Positions 26,601-33,690 of a DNA stretch of 64,000 nt are shown here, piece by piece. The stretch is from Elgaria multicarinata webbii (lineage: Eukaryota > Chordata > Lepidosauria > Squamata > Anguidae). The DNA lies in NCBI RefSeq assembly GCF_023053635.1, contig NC_086176.1, positions 73,852,536 through 73,916,535 on the forward strand. Direction: 5' to 3'. Position 1 is the stretch's first letter. Each line of letters starts with the position of its first letter. The position numbers and the translations under genes were made by a program. Under the pieces are notes generated by a model that was given only the letters and a program-made list of their open reading frames with translations, made no database searches and had not been told where the DNA came from.

Positions 26601-29600
26601 CACTGTTTGTGTATAGAATTACTACTACTGCTTGGTTTTATCCTATACCAATCTTTCTATCTAGAAAAGCATATGCAGATTGCTGTTCTGCCAGTGGGAC
26701 AGATACTGCTGACAGAATGGGACTCCCTCATCCTCTCCTCCCTCCTGTGCAGGATCCAAATCTGCTCTGGAGGGACCCTCTGGAGCAGATTTGGAGAGTG
26801 TGCAGGAGGCCACAGGGAGGAGGAGAGGACAGTGAAATCCCATTCTGCCAGCAGTATTTATTCCACAGGCAGAACAACAATACTGGATCCAACCAAAGAG
26901 CTACAATTCTGAAACCAACTAAATTGGCAAACTTGCATTTCCTAGCTTAGCCCAGTTACTGTCCAAGTGTACAGACTGCTAGTCATGATCTAGAACAGAT
27001 CTTTTAACTCTAATAGATCTAACCAACACTACAAATGTTTTCTGACTGAACATTAAGTGACACTTTTAATCAACTCTGCAAATTGACAAATTTTATTGTT
27101 ATGTTTTCCCCAACAAGTAACCTTATCTTTATATTCCAGTGGTTTATAACATGAGCTCCAGCACATACCGTTTTGTCTTGCACCAACAGCAGAAATTATG
27201 ACTGGAATTGAACAGTGGCTTAATGTTTTTTTTATCAGTGGTGCATAAATATCCTTTACTTCTTGAAATGAAGACTTGTCATTTACAGAGTATTTAATCA
27301 CAATGATATCTGCTTCTCCAATAAGGTTCCGAGATGTGTGCCAGTCACTTTCAAAAATATCCTATACAAAACAAAAAGATGGAGCTAAATTTCATTTCCT
27401 ATGAATCAAGTGAAAGTTGGAGAATTCCTTCACACAAAACTAACAGAGAAGTATGATTCTGAGTTCTTCTTTTATGATGAAAGGAAAAGTTGCTAAAACA
27501 AAGAATAGGGTTTATGATCACAGTTATCTTTTTTGTTTGCTATCATAGACAAAACAATTTGCACAGATGCCCAGAGTTAATTAATTCATTAGTATGCAAA
27601 GTGCCTTTTAAGCTTTATATCATTGACCCCTGAAGCAACCCTGTCAACAATATTTCCAGATTACAGGTAGGGAACTGAGTACATGACACAGTAATTTGGG
27701 ATTGCTAAATGGCATGTTAATACATGCACAACAACTTCAATCCAGATCTTCCAACTCCAAGCCTAACATTCTATCTGATTTTGAGTAATTCTGGTTGTTG
27801 CAGTTACTGATGTATTACTGTTAAGAAAGGTATATGCAGCAAAATTGCTTTTCATTTCTAGTTAATTACAGCAACATCTGCTAACAGGCGTAGTACTAAT
27901 ATAAATTAAAAACACTATTCAGAATTCTTTTTCTAGTACTGTAAATTGCTAGAAAGGTGTAATTTGCGTAATTGAAAGTCATTTGCATTGCTGACAGCTT
28001 CAACCTAAACACAATATTCCTGGGCTTCAGAATGCTGCATGAAGAGCCATGGTTATTTAAATAAGCTTGTCTTCATTTTTGGAGATCAGTAAACACTAGG
28101 AACAAGAAGAATGGAATAAATTGTTCTTACAATATTTACATATATTGTAAAGTGAAACATTTTTAATGTATGGCCCATTTTTCTTTTAACAATTCAAGAC
28201 AAACAGCTAACTAACCATAACATTCTAGAAGAGCATTTCAAGAATTTTCTCTGAAAAAATAGACTAATATTCCCACTTATTCCTGCCTACACTTTCCCAG
28301 CATATTAGAATCCACATTCCCATACTCCCTTCGACTGGCATTCTGTTCCTCATTCTTTTATAATAAGATTCTGAATGCTCAAATTTGAAGAATTCTTTGT
28401 TTATTCTTACAAGCATAGGCAACCTGAGATTCTATAACTATTTCTCCAGTGGCATTCTGGAAAGAACACTGCTAGAGAAATAAAAGGACAGGCCAATGCC
28501 CTTGCTTCTTATGCAACAAATAGTTATTACCAGCTGATGAAAGCCTTTCATAGTCTGTTATGAATCGATCTTCTGCTCTGCTCATTTTTCAGTTTGTAAA
28601 ATCCCAATCTGCACAACTGCAGAAATGGTACAACAATTTGAGAATAGCCTTAACTTGCCAACATTCTTCACAATATTGGATCAAAATAGAGCAAGACATA
28701 CATTCAGAATGTTCGGAGGCGTGGGAAGTAAAATAGGAAAAATAAGTTCAAACTACGGAGAGACAACATGAAAACCGAGGAGGCAGAAAACAGAACAAGG
28801 AACATGAGTAACATAAAGTTAAAACAAAAAAATTAAACTTGTTTGGTGAATATACTGAGACATTTTAACCCATATTTGTATATTCTTCAATTAGAGGGCA
28901 AAGGCTCAATTATAGAGCTACAATGTTGAAATTCCAAGCCTTCTGCAAGCACAAAACATACTGCCCAGCCCATGATAGTTAAGTACTTCTGGACATAATT
29001 CCCTGTAGTTCAGAAGTTCAGAGGTGAGAACGGATACTTATTGTAGCCAAATCAGCACCATCCATGCACAAGAGAGAGGTATCAGATTTGGGGGAACCGA
29101 AGGTTTGCAAAAGTACAAATCCTTAGGGGGGAAAAAACCTCTGAGGGTTTCCCAAACAGTCCAACAAGGACTGAGTGTGCTCAGTGGCCATGGAATGGGG
29201 AGGAAAAATAGCAAACCAAGTAGGAAGGAGAATGGAATGCAATACCTTGGAAGAAGGAATGGCTGCCTAGCTGGACCACTGAATACTTGTGATGATAACG
29301 CCAAACCAGAAAACAAAACTGGAAGTACCTTTAAAAAGAAGTACCTCTTATTCCGAGGGTTTGGCTGCTGCCCTTGGACAACAGCAAATGTACTTATCTG
29401 TATGGCTATCACCACAGAAGATATCTGAGTTTAAGTTTCTGTAAAATTCAGATAATATGCTGCAAAAGCATCATCATCCCTGGAGAAAGCAGACACCTAG
29501 AAGCGCTCTTAGTCAAATAAACAAACAAACAGTTTATCTATCCCTGAAATCTTTTGCAGAAAATCAAGTTTTCAACACAAATAATAAATAGCAGAAATAG

Positions 29601-32117
29601 GTTGACTTGATGATGGATCGCATCATATCCCAGACAGAAAATACAGGGTCAGTTGAATCAATAACATTGGCCAACAATTGTCTCTGTATGTTTGCTTACA
29701 AACATACATATGCATAGTTCCTCTTATAGTTTTAGGGCATGTATTCATAATTGTGCAGCAGATTGTTACCCTTTAATATACTTCAACCAACCCTTCTGTA
29801 CACATGGTCAGAAAAGTTACCAGGACAGCAAGCAAGTACTTTTAAAAATTCTCTATGCACGTTTCATGTGCGGCAGTTCAATCTTTTCTATGTTTGCAGT
29901 TGTGGGTACAGATCCAGGAAATGATACTTCTTCCAGATGTCATCATCCAAAATAAATATGAAAAGGTGATCTTGAGAATGATAGGGATAATGAACCAATT
30001 CCTGGACAATCACATTTTCCCTGAACATAAGCTTCAATACTAAATTACTAGGAAAATGCAATTTTGCCTTCTATCAGGCATTGTAGTAATGTCATATGAT
30101 CATTATTGCACTATTGGATAATACATGCAGCAACACTGTGATGGGCAATACAAGTCCCTTCTTACTCTATGTTACTTTGTGTAGCTTAAATTCTCTGCTA
30201 CTTTAATTAGCTTTTTTCTTGGTTTTTCTTGGTTCCTACCTCCTTTCGGACACTGCACTTCTCCAGTACTGTATCTTCCAATATGTTACAAGTAACATAT
30301 TGAGAGCCAGTGTCATGTAGCGGCTAGAGTGTTGGATTGGAAGTCGGAGATCCAGGTTCTAGTCCCCACTGGGCCATGGAAGCTCACTGGGTGACTTTGG
30401 GCCAGTCACAGATTCTCAGCCCAGACTACCTCAAAGGGTTGTTGTTGTGAAGATAAAATGGAAAGGAAGAGGATTATGTATGCCACCTAGGATTCCTTGG
30501 AGGAAAAAAAATGATATAAATGTAATAAATAAATAAGATAACCCCCTCAACCTTCTGTTTAGTGGGGCTAGAAATATGATGTCACTGGCAGTGGAGGGTC
30601 TGTGGTACTTAGCAATTAAGATTAAGGCCCAAAGAATATTGGCCACAGCCATCAGTTTCAGGGGACAGATCCCTATTAATAATCTATGTTATGTCCTGAA
30701 CCATAAGAGATATCTCCAAGGTGAGCAGCACCTCACCCACCTAGATGATTCTACCAATGCTTGCTATCTTAAAGCATCTATGAATTTCTATAAAACCATA
30801 GCTTTCAACCATTTCTATGTTTAAATTTTAGACTGCATAAGCCTGCCCTTTTTCTCTCCACTCACTTCATCTTGCTTTCATTAAAAACACAAACACATAC
30901 AGAATGATGGTGGTAGTGATGATGCAACAAAGTGTGGGTTAAAACCCATGAGTTTATAGAACATCTTTAAGTGCAGATGTTGTACACAAGGAATGAAAAA
31001 CCCATTAAATGAAAATGAATAAAATATACAAATAGAACATTAATAAATGAATAAATTATTTACTCAACCCAATATTATTTGCCCAAGTTCTCACCAAAGA
31101 CTTATAAATTAGTTTCCTGATAACTGATTCTAATACTAATTCCAGGAATATTACTAACAACTATTTTGGTGCATGATCAATCTATTGCAAAAGAAAAAAA
31201 AACAGACTATGTACACTTTTCAAAACTTTGTCATCATGCAACTGTCACTCACATTATCCTGAAAGTTTCATAGAACATTAGTTTAATGTCGAACTGTTCT
31301 TTAACATTGTCAAAGAATGTTATATTCTATTAATTTCAGCAAAAAAGAAATGGATTTTCAACCCTCAAAAATGTTTCATTGTCTGAAAAACATTGCTTCC
31401 ATATAGGAACAATAGATGATGGTCCTGTTTCTTTTGAACTTTTCAAGATACTCCAAGAGATTGCCTAATTGATTTACTCAACTGGCAGTACTTTTCAGAA
31501 AGTATGTACTTTGATTTCCTTTTCTACTGATTCTACATTTTAAAAACCTTATATTGAATTAGAAATTGACCAGATTAAAGCTGCAATCATAAGCATACTT
31601 AAAAGGAAGGAAGTCCCATGGAACTCATTGAGACTTACCTCTGAGCAAATATGTTTAAGATTGGTCTGTTAATTTCCTACTACAATCTCTTACCCAGAGA
31701 AGACAGTCATGTATCACCAATCTGACATTTCCAAACACACAGGCGTGATACTCGGTGAATGCAGGGTTTCTAAGGTAGTTGGCAGAGTTTAGCAACAAAC
31801 TGCTGTCAGTCTCTGAAACAAGAGCACTTCTCCCAAGGTAGGTCCAGATTAGACTCCTTTGCTGATCATCTTCAGAAAATCCACCTCTTTCGTTTCCAAA
31901 GGCTACAATGTGAACAGACCTACAAATAAATGATGTTTTTAATCTGCTGGTATCAAATACCTATTATAAGAAAATTAAGAGAATGTAGGGAAGGAAGAAG
32001 AGAAAAACAAATAATCTATTCAAGTCAAAATAAAAATATTATTTCTTTTTCAAGGCTCACTTTTTGTGTGCCTTAAAACACAAACCAATTAAGGAACAAA
32101 TAATGACCCACGTACAT
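1..32117 (-). CDS. RHOBTB3: RHOBTB3, Rho-related BTB domain-containing protein 3 (3' end outside window)
   Basis: This is an atypical Rho GTPase-like/BTB protein. The family member RHOBTB3 is known to hydrolyse ATP, to bind Rab9 in endosome-to-Golgi transport, and to act as a CUL3 ligase adaptor. Nine coding exons plus the end of exon 1 can be placed on the minus strand, all with AG/GT borders and matching phases. They give residues 1-542. The order is a divergent Rho-like domain (about 1-200), a first BTB domain split by an insert (about 229-390), a second BTB domain (about 415-500) and the start of the C-terminal helical region. Near-identical stretches to remembered human RHOBTB3 include CEVMAAMFNGNYME, FLSFLEYLYTDSCCP, AEMYQVSRLQHICEL and IQLAKELGATYLELHSL. 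About 70 C-terminal residues, ending in a prenylation motif in human, are not found here and should lie left of position 1. The first intron splits the start codon. No lesion is seen in the exons. Confidence 0.95.
1589..1624. repeat. CA microsatellite, interrupted
   Basis: A CA run with two interruptions, in the RHOBTB3 intron downstream of exon 10. Confidence 0.85.
1725..1845 (+). mobile_element. LINE/SINE 3' tail with AAT microsatellite
   Basis: CTCTGTACAGCACCATGTAC then GATGGTGCTATATAAATAAA is a tail type common at the 3' ends of vertebrate retroposons. It runs into an AAT repeat (1812-1842). The family is not assigned. Confidence 0.5.
2338..2504 (-). CDS. RHOBTB3: RHOBTB3 exon 10 (residues 487-542)
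   Basis: The exon is 167 bp, acceptor TTTTTACCAG, donor GCA AAG|GTAAAT. It completes codon 487 and encodes ASILQAMSLLICAEMYQVSR, then LQHICELYIITQLQSMPS and ending LLRKAK. It is the last exon seen. The following human sequence (FHHSDCLSTWLLHFIATNYL onward) has no match in positions 1-2337, so the remaining coding exons must be further left. Confidence 0.95.
3732..4247. mobile_element. GC-rich GTCTAG-TIR MITE, copy 1
   Basis: Ends read GGCATCAGCTAGACCTACC and GTCTAGTTATGGCCC. A 10-bp direct repeat CTGCTTTCTT flanks it (3722-3731 and 4248-4257) and is a candidate target duplication, of a size that fits hAT (8) or MULE (9-10) transposons. Inside is the family's CCTGTGCGTCATGTG... fold. It lies in the intron between RHOBTB3 exons 9 and 10. 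Confidence 0.7.
4562..5186. mobile_element. GC-rich GTCTAG-TIR MITE, copy 2
   Basis: Ends read GGGCCTTGCTAGA and GTCTAGCAAGGCCCCCAGT. The interior has GATGACACACAGGGGATCCC, a long G-rich stretch and AAAATGGTGGACGCGACG. It carries overlapping spurious frames of about 150 codons on both strands. It is in opposite orientation to copy 1. Confidence 0.7.
5752..5925 (-). CDS. RHOBTB3: RHOBTB3 exon 9, second BTB domain (residues 429-486)
   Basis: The exon is 174 bp, acceptor CTTCTTTACAG, donor CCA G|GTAAGC. The peptide GATVPAHRAVLVARCEVM, then AAMFNGNYMES, then GISKDTFLSFLEYLYTDS is almost the same as human. This is the core of the second BTB fold. It is the strongest single match identifying the gene. 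Confidence 0.96.
6630..6790 (+). mobile_element. CR1-like LINE fragment (RT catalytic motif)
   Basis: The stretch translates as FINKLDEGEDRLHIKFADDI then KLGG, the FADD motif and its surroundings in CR1-type reverse transcriptase. It is about 160 bp, truncated at both ends, in a RHOBTB3 intron. Confidence 0.7.
8630..8750 (-). CDS. RHOBTB3: RHOBTB3 exon 8 (residues 389-428)
   Basis: The exon is 121 bp, acceptor ATTTTGCAG, donor CAA G|GTATCAA, phase 0 to 1. The peptide begins VNSSWNCRSYLSKRP and ends NTTVLADVMFKIQ, the first strand of the second BTB domain (human NKPMLADVVFEIQ). This exon is less conserved than its neighbours, but frame and splice phases agree on both sides. Confidence 0.9.
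9883..10143. mobile_element. GC-rich GTCTAG-TIR MITE, copy 3 (short, rearranged)
   Basis: ACTGAGGGCCTTGCTAGAC opens it and GAGCAAGGCCC closes it. TGAGGAG occurs at 9876-9882 and 10144-10150, a possible target duplication. An inner GTCTAGCAAGG at about 10051 suggests a rearranged or nested copy. A 16-base palindrome (GGCGCGCCATAAGCG-like, near 9990-10020) is also inside. Confidence 0.6.
10331..10443 (-). CDS. RHOBTB3: RHOBTB3 exon 7 (residues 351-388)
   Basis: The exon is 113 bp, acceptor TCCATAG, donor GGA AAG|GTAAAC. The peptide is GAFQWELLEEHIKQKLKD followed by a short variable stretch and VKCILKIPGK. It matches human GAFQWEELEEDIRKKLKD ... VKCILKTPGK and links the two BTB domains. Confidence 0.92.
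11637..11800 (-). mobile_element. LINE 3' tail on the minus strand with GAT microsatellite
   Basis: Read on the minus strand it matches the tail at 17.1-17.27 kb (GTAAACCACCCAGAGAGTTT, CAGCTATGGGGCAGTATATA). A GAT trinucleotide repeat (11638-11679) replaces the usual A/T tail. Confidence 0.55.
12644..13009 (-). CDS. RHOBTB3: RHOBTB3 exon 6, first BTB domain (residues 229-350)
   Basis: The exon is 366 bp, from acceptor TTATTTTAG to donor TCA G|GTATCC. The peptide starts EKMPILKGEASHYESDLHN and includes LLFCCQCVDVIFY, HVFMLLFNVKSP, DIQDSSIIRT and SDILHFIYSG. It carries most of the first BTB domain, including the RHOBTB-type insertion between its halves. In the family the BTB region binds CUL3 and mediates dimerisation. 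Confidence 0.95.
13119..13566. mobile_element. GC-rich GTCTAG-TIR MITE, copy 4
   Basis: Starts ACTGGGGGCCTTGCTAGACC and ends GTCTACCAAGGCCC. CpG-rich throughout, with a C-rich central stretch. It lies 110 bases from the RHOBTB3 exon 6 acceptor. Confidence 0.7.
14871..14982 (-). CDS. RHOBTB3: RHOBTB3 exon 5 (residues 192-228)
   Basis: The exon is 112 bp, from acceptor TGTTTTAG to donor CCA G|GTATAAT. It encodes LEYFMIQSLNQKSSEKMKKR, then a basic linker, then GIKPPQLDQP. The lysine-rich run joins the Rho-like domain to the first BTB domain and lines up with the human linker LEYFMIQALNQKTSEKMKKR. Confidence 0.93.
15271..15384. mobile_element. Palindromic MITE with TTAA target site, copy 1
   Basis: GGGCGCAATCCTATGCATGT TTAGACAG on the left pairs with CATGCATGGGATTGTGCC on the right. 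TTAA flanks both sides, the target site of piggyBac- and Kolobok-type transposons. About 110 bp. Confidence 0.6.
15620..16083. mobile_element. hAT-like MITE with GGGTTCACAC ends
   Basis: TGGGTTCACACAACATGATG opens it and GTGATGTGTGAACCCA closes it. CTCTGAC occurs directly at both sides (15613-15619 and 16084-16090), a seven-base piece of a probable 8-bp target duplication. It is non-coding. Confidence 0.65.
16280..16465 (+). mobile_element. Tail-only, older copy of the composite retroposon or its parent LINE
   Basis: TGCCTGAATTTGCTTATTTT, the pyrimidine stretch, ATTGTAAGCCTGAGGGGCAA and GCCATTTTGGCTGAATAA match the tails at 20.77 and 35.35 kb at lower identity, without the 105-bp unit. This is the expected look of a 5'-truncated retroposon. 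Confidence 0.6.
17095..17270 (+). mobile_element. LINE 3' tail
   Basis: TTTGTAAACTGCCGAGAGAG then CTTCAGCTATGGGGCAGTAT and AAATAAATAAA form a LINE 3' end. The same sequence, reversed, is at about 11640-11790. Confidence 0.55.
17440..18565 (+). mobile_element. CR1-like LINE fragment (endonuclease end and start of reverse transcriptase)
   Basis: Translation gives GPLDDNGVVVIKEDKEAVEK then LNEFFSSTFSAE, and after that KVNKSPGPDSSHPRILKEL, VPEDWRMANVIPIFKKG and NYRPVSLMSVPGKLVE. These are the linker and first RT motifs of CR1-type ORF2. The upstream part (about 17455-17650) resembles the endonuclease end. The reading frame is shifted near 18280 and 18405, so the copy is dead; both ends are truncated. 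Confidence 0.8.
18600..19855 (+). mobile_element. L2-like LINE fragment with A/T-rich tail
   Basis: The region reads through LINE ORF2 remains ending in LNLSSAFDTIDHGILLD, then VGIGGTVLQWFQSYLQGQFQ, the L2-type RT motif around A-F-D. It ends in an AAAT repeat (19828-19852). Several stops interrupt it. The composite retroposon inserted about 40 bases beyond its end. Confidence 0.7.
19894..20740. repeat. 105-bp minisatellite, about eight units
   Basis: Units start at 19894, 19999, 20104, 20209 and so on, always 105 bases apart, each opening ACTGTCTCTGGAGAGGCCAC. Units differ by a few bases. Because 105 is a multiple of three, open frames of about 300 codons run across the array on both strands with a 35-residue period. 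These are by-products of the period; no host coding is claimed. Confidence 0.92.
19897..20960 (+). mobile_element. VNTR-headed composite retroposon, long copy
   Basis: About eight 105-bp tandem units are followed by a linker (CTGCTGAACTTTGCAACTAA), a pyrimidine stretch and a LINE-like 3' tail (GATTGTAAGCCTGTGGGCAG, GTAAGCCGCCGTGAGAGCC, then A/T-rich AAATAA repeats). The same module, with one unit, recurs at 35211-35542. Flanks AAGAACT (19890-19896) and AAGAAGT (20961-20967) look like a target-site duplication with one change, so the whole block appears to have moved as a unit. The design resembles primate SVA in logic (VNTR plus retroposon tail), not in sequence. Confidence 0.7.
22437..22588 (-). 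CDS. RHOBTB3: RHOBTB3 exon 4 (residues 141-191)
   Basis: The exon is 152 bp, from acceptor TTGTCTTCTCAG to donor GTG|GTAAGTA. It completes codon 141 and ends on a whole codon. The peptide EVPCTCPLCISDRGSC is followed by IQLAKELGATYLELHSLND and FYIGKYFGGV, matching the end of the human Rho-like domain closely. The Cys-rich CTCPLC stretch is a RHOBTB3 signature and is retained. Confidence 0.94.
24389..24437. repeat. Two overlapping perfect palindromes
   Basis: TATTTTAATAGGT ... ACCTATTAAAATA and ATTCATCA ... TGATGAAT with inner ACCTATT/AATAGGT share the central ACCTATTAAAATA. The DNA or RNA could take either of two exclusive hairpins. It lies in an AT-rich intron and is probably a transposon remnant. 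Confidence 0.6.
25385..25450. mobile_element. hAT-like MITE end fragment
   Basis: CAGGGGTGGAAAGCATGGCC then CTCCTGATGTTTTGGCCTAC is the left end of a family whose usual form reads CAGGGGTGG...GGCCCTCCAGATGTTTTGGACTACAA. Only the first 60 or so bases are recognisable. It lies in an open frame of 161 codons that is not a gene. Confidence 0.5.
25848..25970. mobile_element. Palindromic MITE, copy 2 (TTCA flanks)
   Basis: GGGCACAATACTGTGCATG on the left and CATGCATAGGATTGTGCC on the right, with TTCA on both sides, a one-base variant of TTAA. The middle (GAAGTCCTACAACTCCCAGC) matches copy 1. A third, one-ended copy is at 34349-34410. Confidence 0.6.
26680..26881. repeat. Large imperfect hairpin, arms about 95 bp
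   Basis: The left arm (TGCTGTTCTGCCAGTGG, TACTGCTGACAGAATGGGA, CAAATCTGCTCTGGAGGG) is the reverse complement of the right arm with scattered changes, and there is almost no loop (centre near 26776). It is either a fold-back MITE or an inverted duplication. The open frames across it on both strands are not called as genes. Confidence 0.75.
27169..27361 (-). CDS. RHOBTB3: RHOBTB3 exon 3 (residues 77-140)
   Basis: The exon is 193 bp, starting GAT ATT TTT GAA after TTTTGTATAG and ending AAC G|GTATGTG, phase 0 to phase 1. The peptide includes DIFESDWHTSRNLIG, IIVIKYSVNDK and VPV-like IPVIISAVGARQN. It covers the middle of the Rho-like domain. SAVGARQN corresponds to the degenerate base-recognition loop (human AAVGTRQN), whose Asn is reported to matter for ATP handling. 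Confidence 0.94.
29035..29340. repeat. Unclassified dispersed repeat, copy A
   Basis: TGTAGCCAAATCAGCACCAT then AGAGGTATCAGATT and, about 200 bases on, GGAATGGCTGCCTAGCTGGA match in order, with many changes, the stretch at 33395-33680. An old interspersed repeat of about 300 bp. It carries an open minus-strand frame of 125 codons, not considered coding. Confidence 0.5.
30301..30538 (+). mobile_element. tRNA-derived SINE, nearly full length
   Basis: An A-box-like stretch (TGTAGCGGCTAGAGTGTTGG) and a B box (AGGTTCTAGTCC) lie at the head. A conserved body (CTCACTGGGTGACTTTGGGC, TCAAAGGGTTGTTGTTGTGA) and an AATAAATAAATAA tail follow. About 238 bp. Other copies of this family are at 42075-42750 (reversed) and, shortened, inside the blocks near 53.6 and 55.27 kb. 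Confidence 0.75.
31694..31919 (-). CDS. RHOBTB3: RHOBTB3 exon 2 (residues 1-76)
   Basis: The exon is 226 bp, with acceptor TTTGTAG and donor TGG|GTAAGAG. It supplies the G of the initiator codon and 75 further codons. The peptide begins SVHIVAFGNE and ends FGNVRLVIHDCLLW, lining up with the start of the human Rho-like domain (SIHIVALGNE ... FGNVKLVVHDCPVW). As in human RHOBTB3, the usual Rho P-loop GxxxxGK(S/T) is not seen, which fits the known loss of normal GTP binding in this family member. Confidence 0.93.
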
Positions 32118-32430
32118 GATCTTAAATCCAAAAGCAGGAGAGCAAGGTAGCTAGTGATCCTGCAAAAGCTGCTTGTTTTATACATCCAAACCCTCTTGGG
32201 TTTATTCTTCCTCCATTTCTTGAGGCTGTTCCATTCACTCAGTCACATATTCAGTGGCTCTGGGATGTTTCCGCCAATGTCCTCTTCTGCAAACCCTTCT
32301 CTGCAAGTCAAAATGAGAGTTAGCTCTGTGACAATAGCTTACTGCTACTGCTGCTGGCTGAAGGTGAAATCAGCACATAAACTCAGCAGCTACCAGCTTC
32401 GAGCTCAGCCATTGCCTCGTGACGTCAGTA
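32116..32430 (-). CDS. RHOBTB3: RHOBTB3 exon 1: 5' UTR plus first two bases of the start codon
   Basis: The exon 1 donor is read as AT|GTACGTG, with the last exon base at 32116. The next exon begins G TCT GTT CAC, so the join makes ATG TCT GTT CAC (M-S-V-H, human M-S-I-H). The coding part is only two bases, 32117-32116. The transcription start is not resolved; the right edge given is a guess that stops at the CRE. The minus-strand leader holds several short upstream ATG frames, including an ATG followed at once by TGA and a ten-codon frame just downstream of it. These could damp translation if they are in the transcript. A TATAAAA string also lies about 60 bases before the split ATG and could be an alternative core promoter. 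Confidence 0.6.
32420..32427. promoter_or_regulatory. Perfect CRE palindrome upstream of RHOBTB3
   Basis: TGACGTCA is the full-consensus cAMP-response element bound by CREB/ATF. It sits about 300 bases upstream (on the minus strand) of the split RHOBTB3 start codon, a normal promoter-proximal distance. Binding is inferred from sequence only. Confidence 0.5.
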
Positions 32431-32529
32431 AACCCTACCAACAAAGGGTATTAATGCCCGCAAAGGGAAGAGAGACTCGACATTTCTGCAGAGCCAACAT
32501 AGTACAGTCAGGTCAGCGGAAGGGGGGGG

Positions 32530-32556
32530 AAGAGAGAGGGAGGGAGGGAGAGAGAG

Positions 32557-32597
<41 letters not shown>
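32530..32597. repeat. GA microsatellite in the RHOBTB3 5' region
   Basis: A purine-only GA/GGGA run about 410-480 bases upstream (minus strand) of the RHOBTB3 start. Such tracts can bind GAGA-type factors; this is not shown here. Confidence 0.85.
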
Positions 32598-32598
<1 letters not shown>

Positions 32599-33394
32599 TG
32601 AAGCGTTGGGAACAGAAGCATCTCACCGAACTGAAGGGAACTATGTGGTACATTGCTGCTAGCGTGAAAACGATACATAAATACATGAGCTCACTGGCAG
32701 CCAATCCACTTTCAGTCGTTCCCATATGCGGGAAGGCAGGCAGCCCTAACTAGTAGGGGAGTGATGTCAACACTCTAGAAAGAAATGCCCCCAATTTAAA
32801 ACATTTTCTTTCAGACCTTTCACTTGTGCCATAGCACTGTTGTTTTAAAACAGCTTTATAAAGCACTTTAGATTCACCTACTGGTTTATTGTTAACTGAC
32901 AGGTTAAATTAGATCTTGTATTTGATTGTGTAGCAAGTATTTTTTAAAAATATTAAATGTAGAGTTTGTTTGCTACAAGTATTATTTTTGAAAAATAACA
33001 TTATGGGCCTCTTGATAATAGTTTCTCCTTTCAGTGGCATCACTATAAATCAGGCACAACAAAATTCCATTATAGAAATAGAAATGCCAACAGAAATATT
33101 AAGAGAATATATCTACTATAAAATATATTCTTGTTCTTTTTAATCCTTAAAAGCTGTAGCAATGAAGAAGGGGGGAGAGTGTACAACTTAATATTATTTC
33201 AGGTTGTGTGAAGTGCTGCAATACATTGATAAATGTATTGTCAGTTCTGTACTCATTCTCTAAGCCAATATCATGTACAATTTTGTGTTCTTCAACTACT
33301 TGTATTCACTTCTCAAATTATGAATGTTTATTACTCTAACAACTAAAGCATCATACATACTAAAAAAGAATTCATTCTTCAAGTGCTATCCTTA

Positions 33395-33690
33395 TGTAGC
33401 CAAAACAGCTCCATCTAGCACAAGAGGGAGGTATCAGCAAGCTTGAGGAAGGCCAGGATTTGCATAAGTTAAAAGAATAGTTAGGGGGGAAACCCATAAC
33501 GGGGAGGAATCCCCAAATCAGCCCAAGAAGGATTGGGTTTATGCAATGGAGATGGGGTGATATAACTGTCTGGGGGAGGGGGGACAGTAAACTGGTGGAG
33601 GAAAGAGGAATGGCATAACCTCAAAGAAGGCATAGCTGGAACTCTGAACAGGAGCGCTCCACACTGCAACATTTTGTTGTAGGTCCCACT
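33395..33690. repeat. Unclassified dispersed repeat, copy B
   Basis: TGTAGCCAAAACAGCTCCAT, GGGAGGTATCAGCAAGCTTG and GAGGAAAGAGGAATGGCATA correspond in order to the copy at 29.04-29.34 kb. It lies between RHOBTB3 and CPT2. Confidence 0.5.

Larger units (their letters stand above)
22589..31693 (-). other. RHOBTB3 introns 2 and 3, mostly unclassified
   Basis: Apart from exon 3 and the repeats listed (24.39, 25.39, 25.85, 26.68, 29.04, 30.30, 31.58 kb), this is AT-rich sequence with a TAG trinucleotide run (23885-23903). The block 30540-30840 looks like old LINE debris but I could not assign it. Confidence 0.5.

Noticed and set aside
26313-26950. Frames of 199 and 134 codons across 26.3-26.95 kb
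   Set aside because: They cover the inverted-repeat hairpin and intron sequence of RHOBTB3, with no homology I know.
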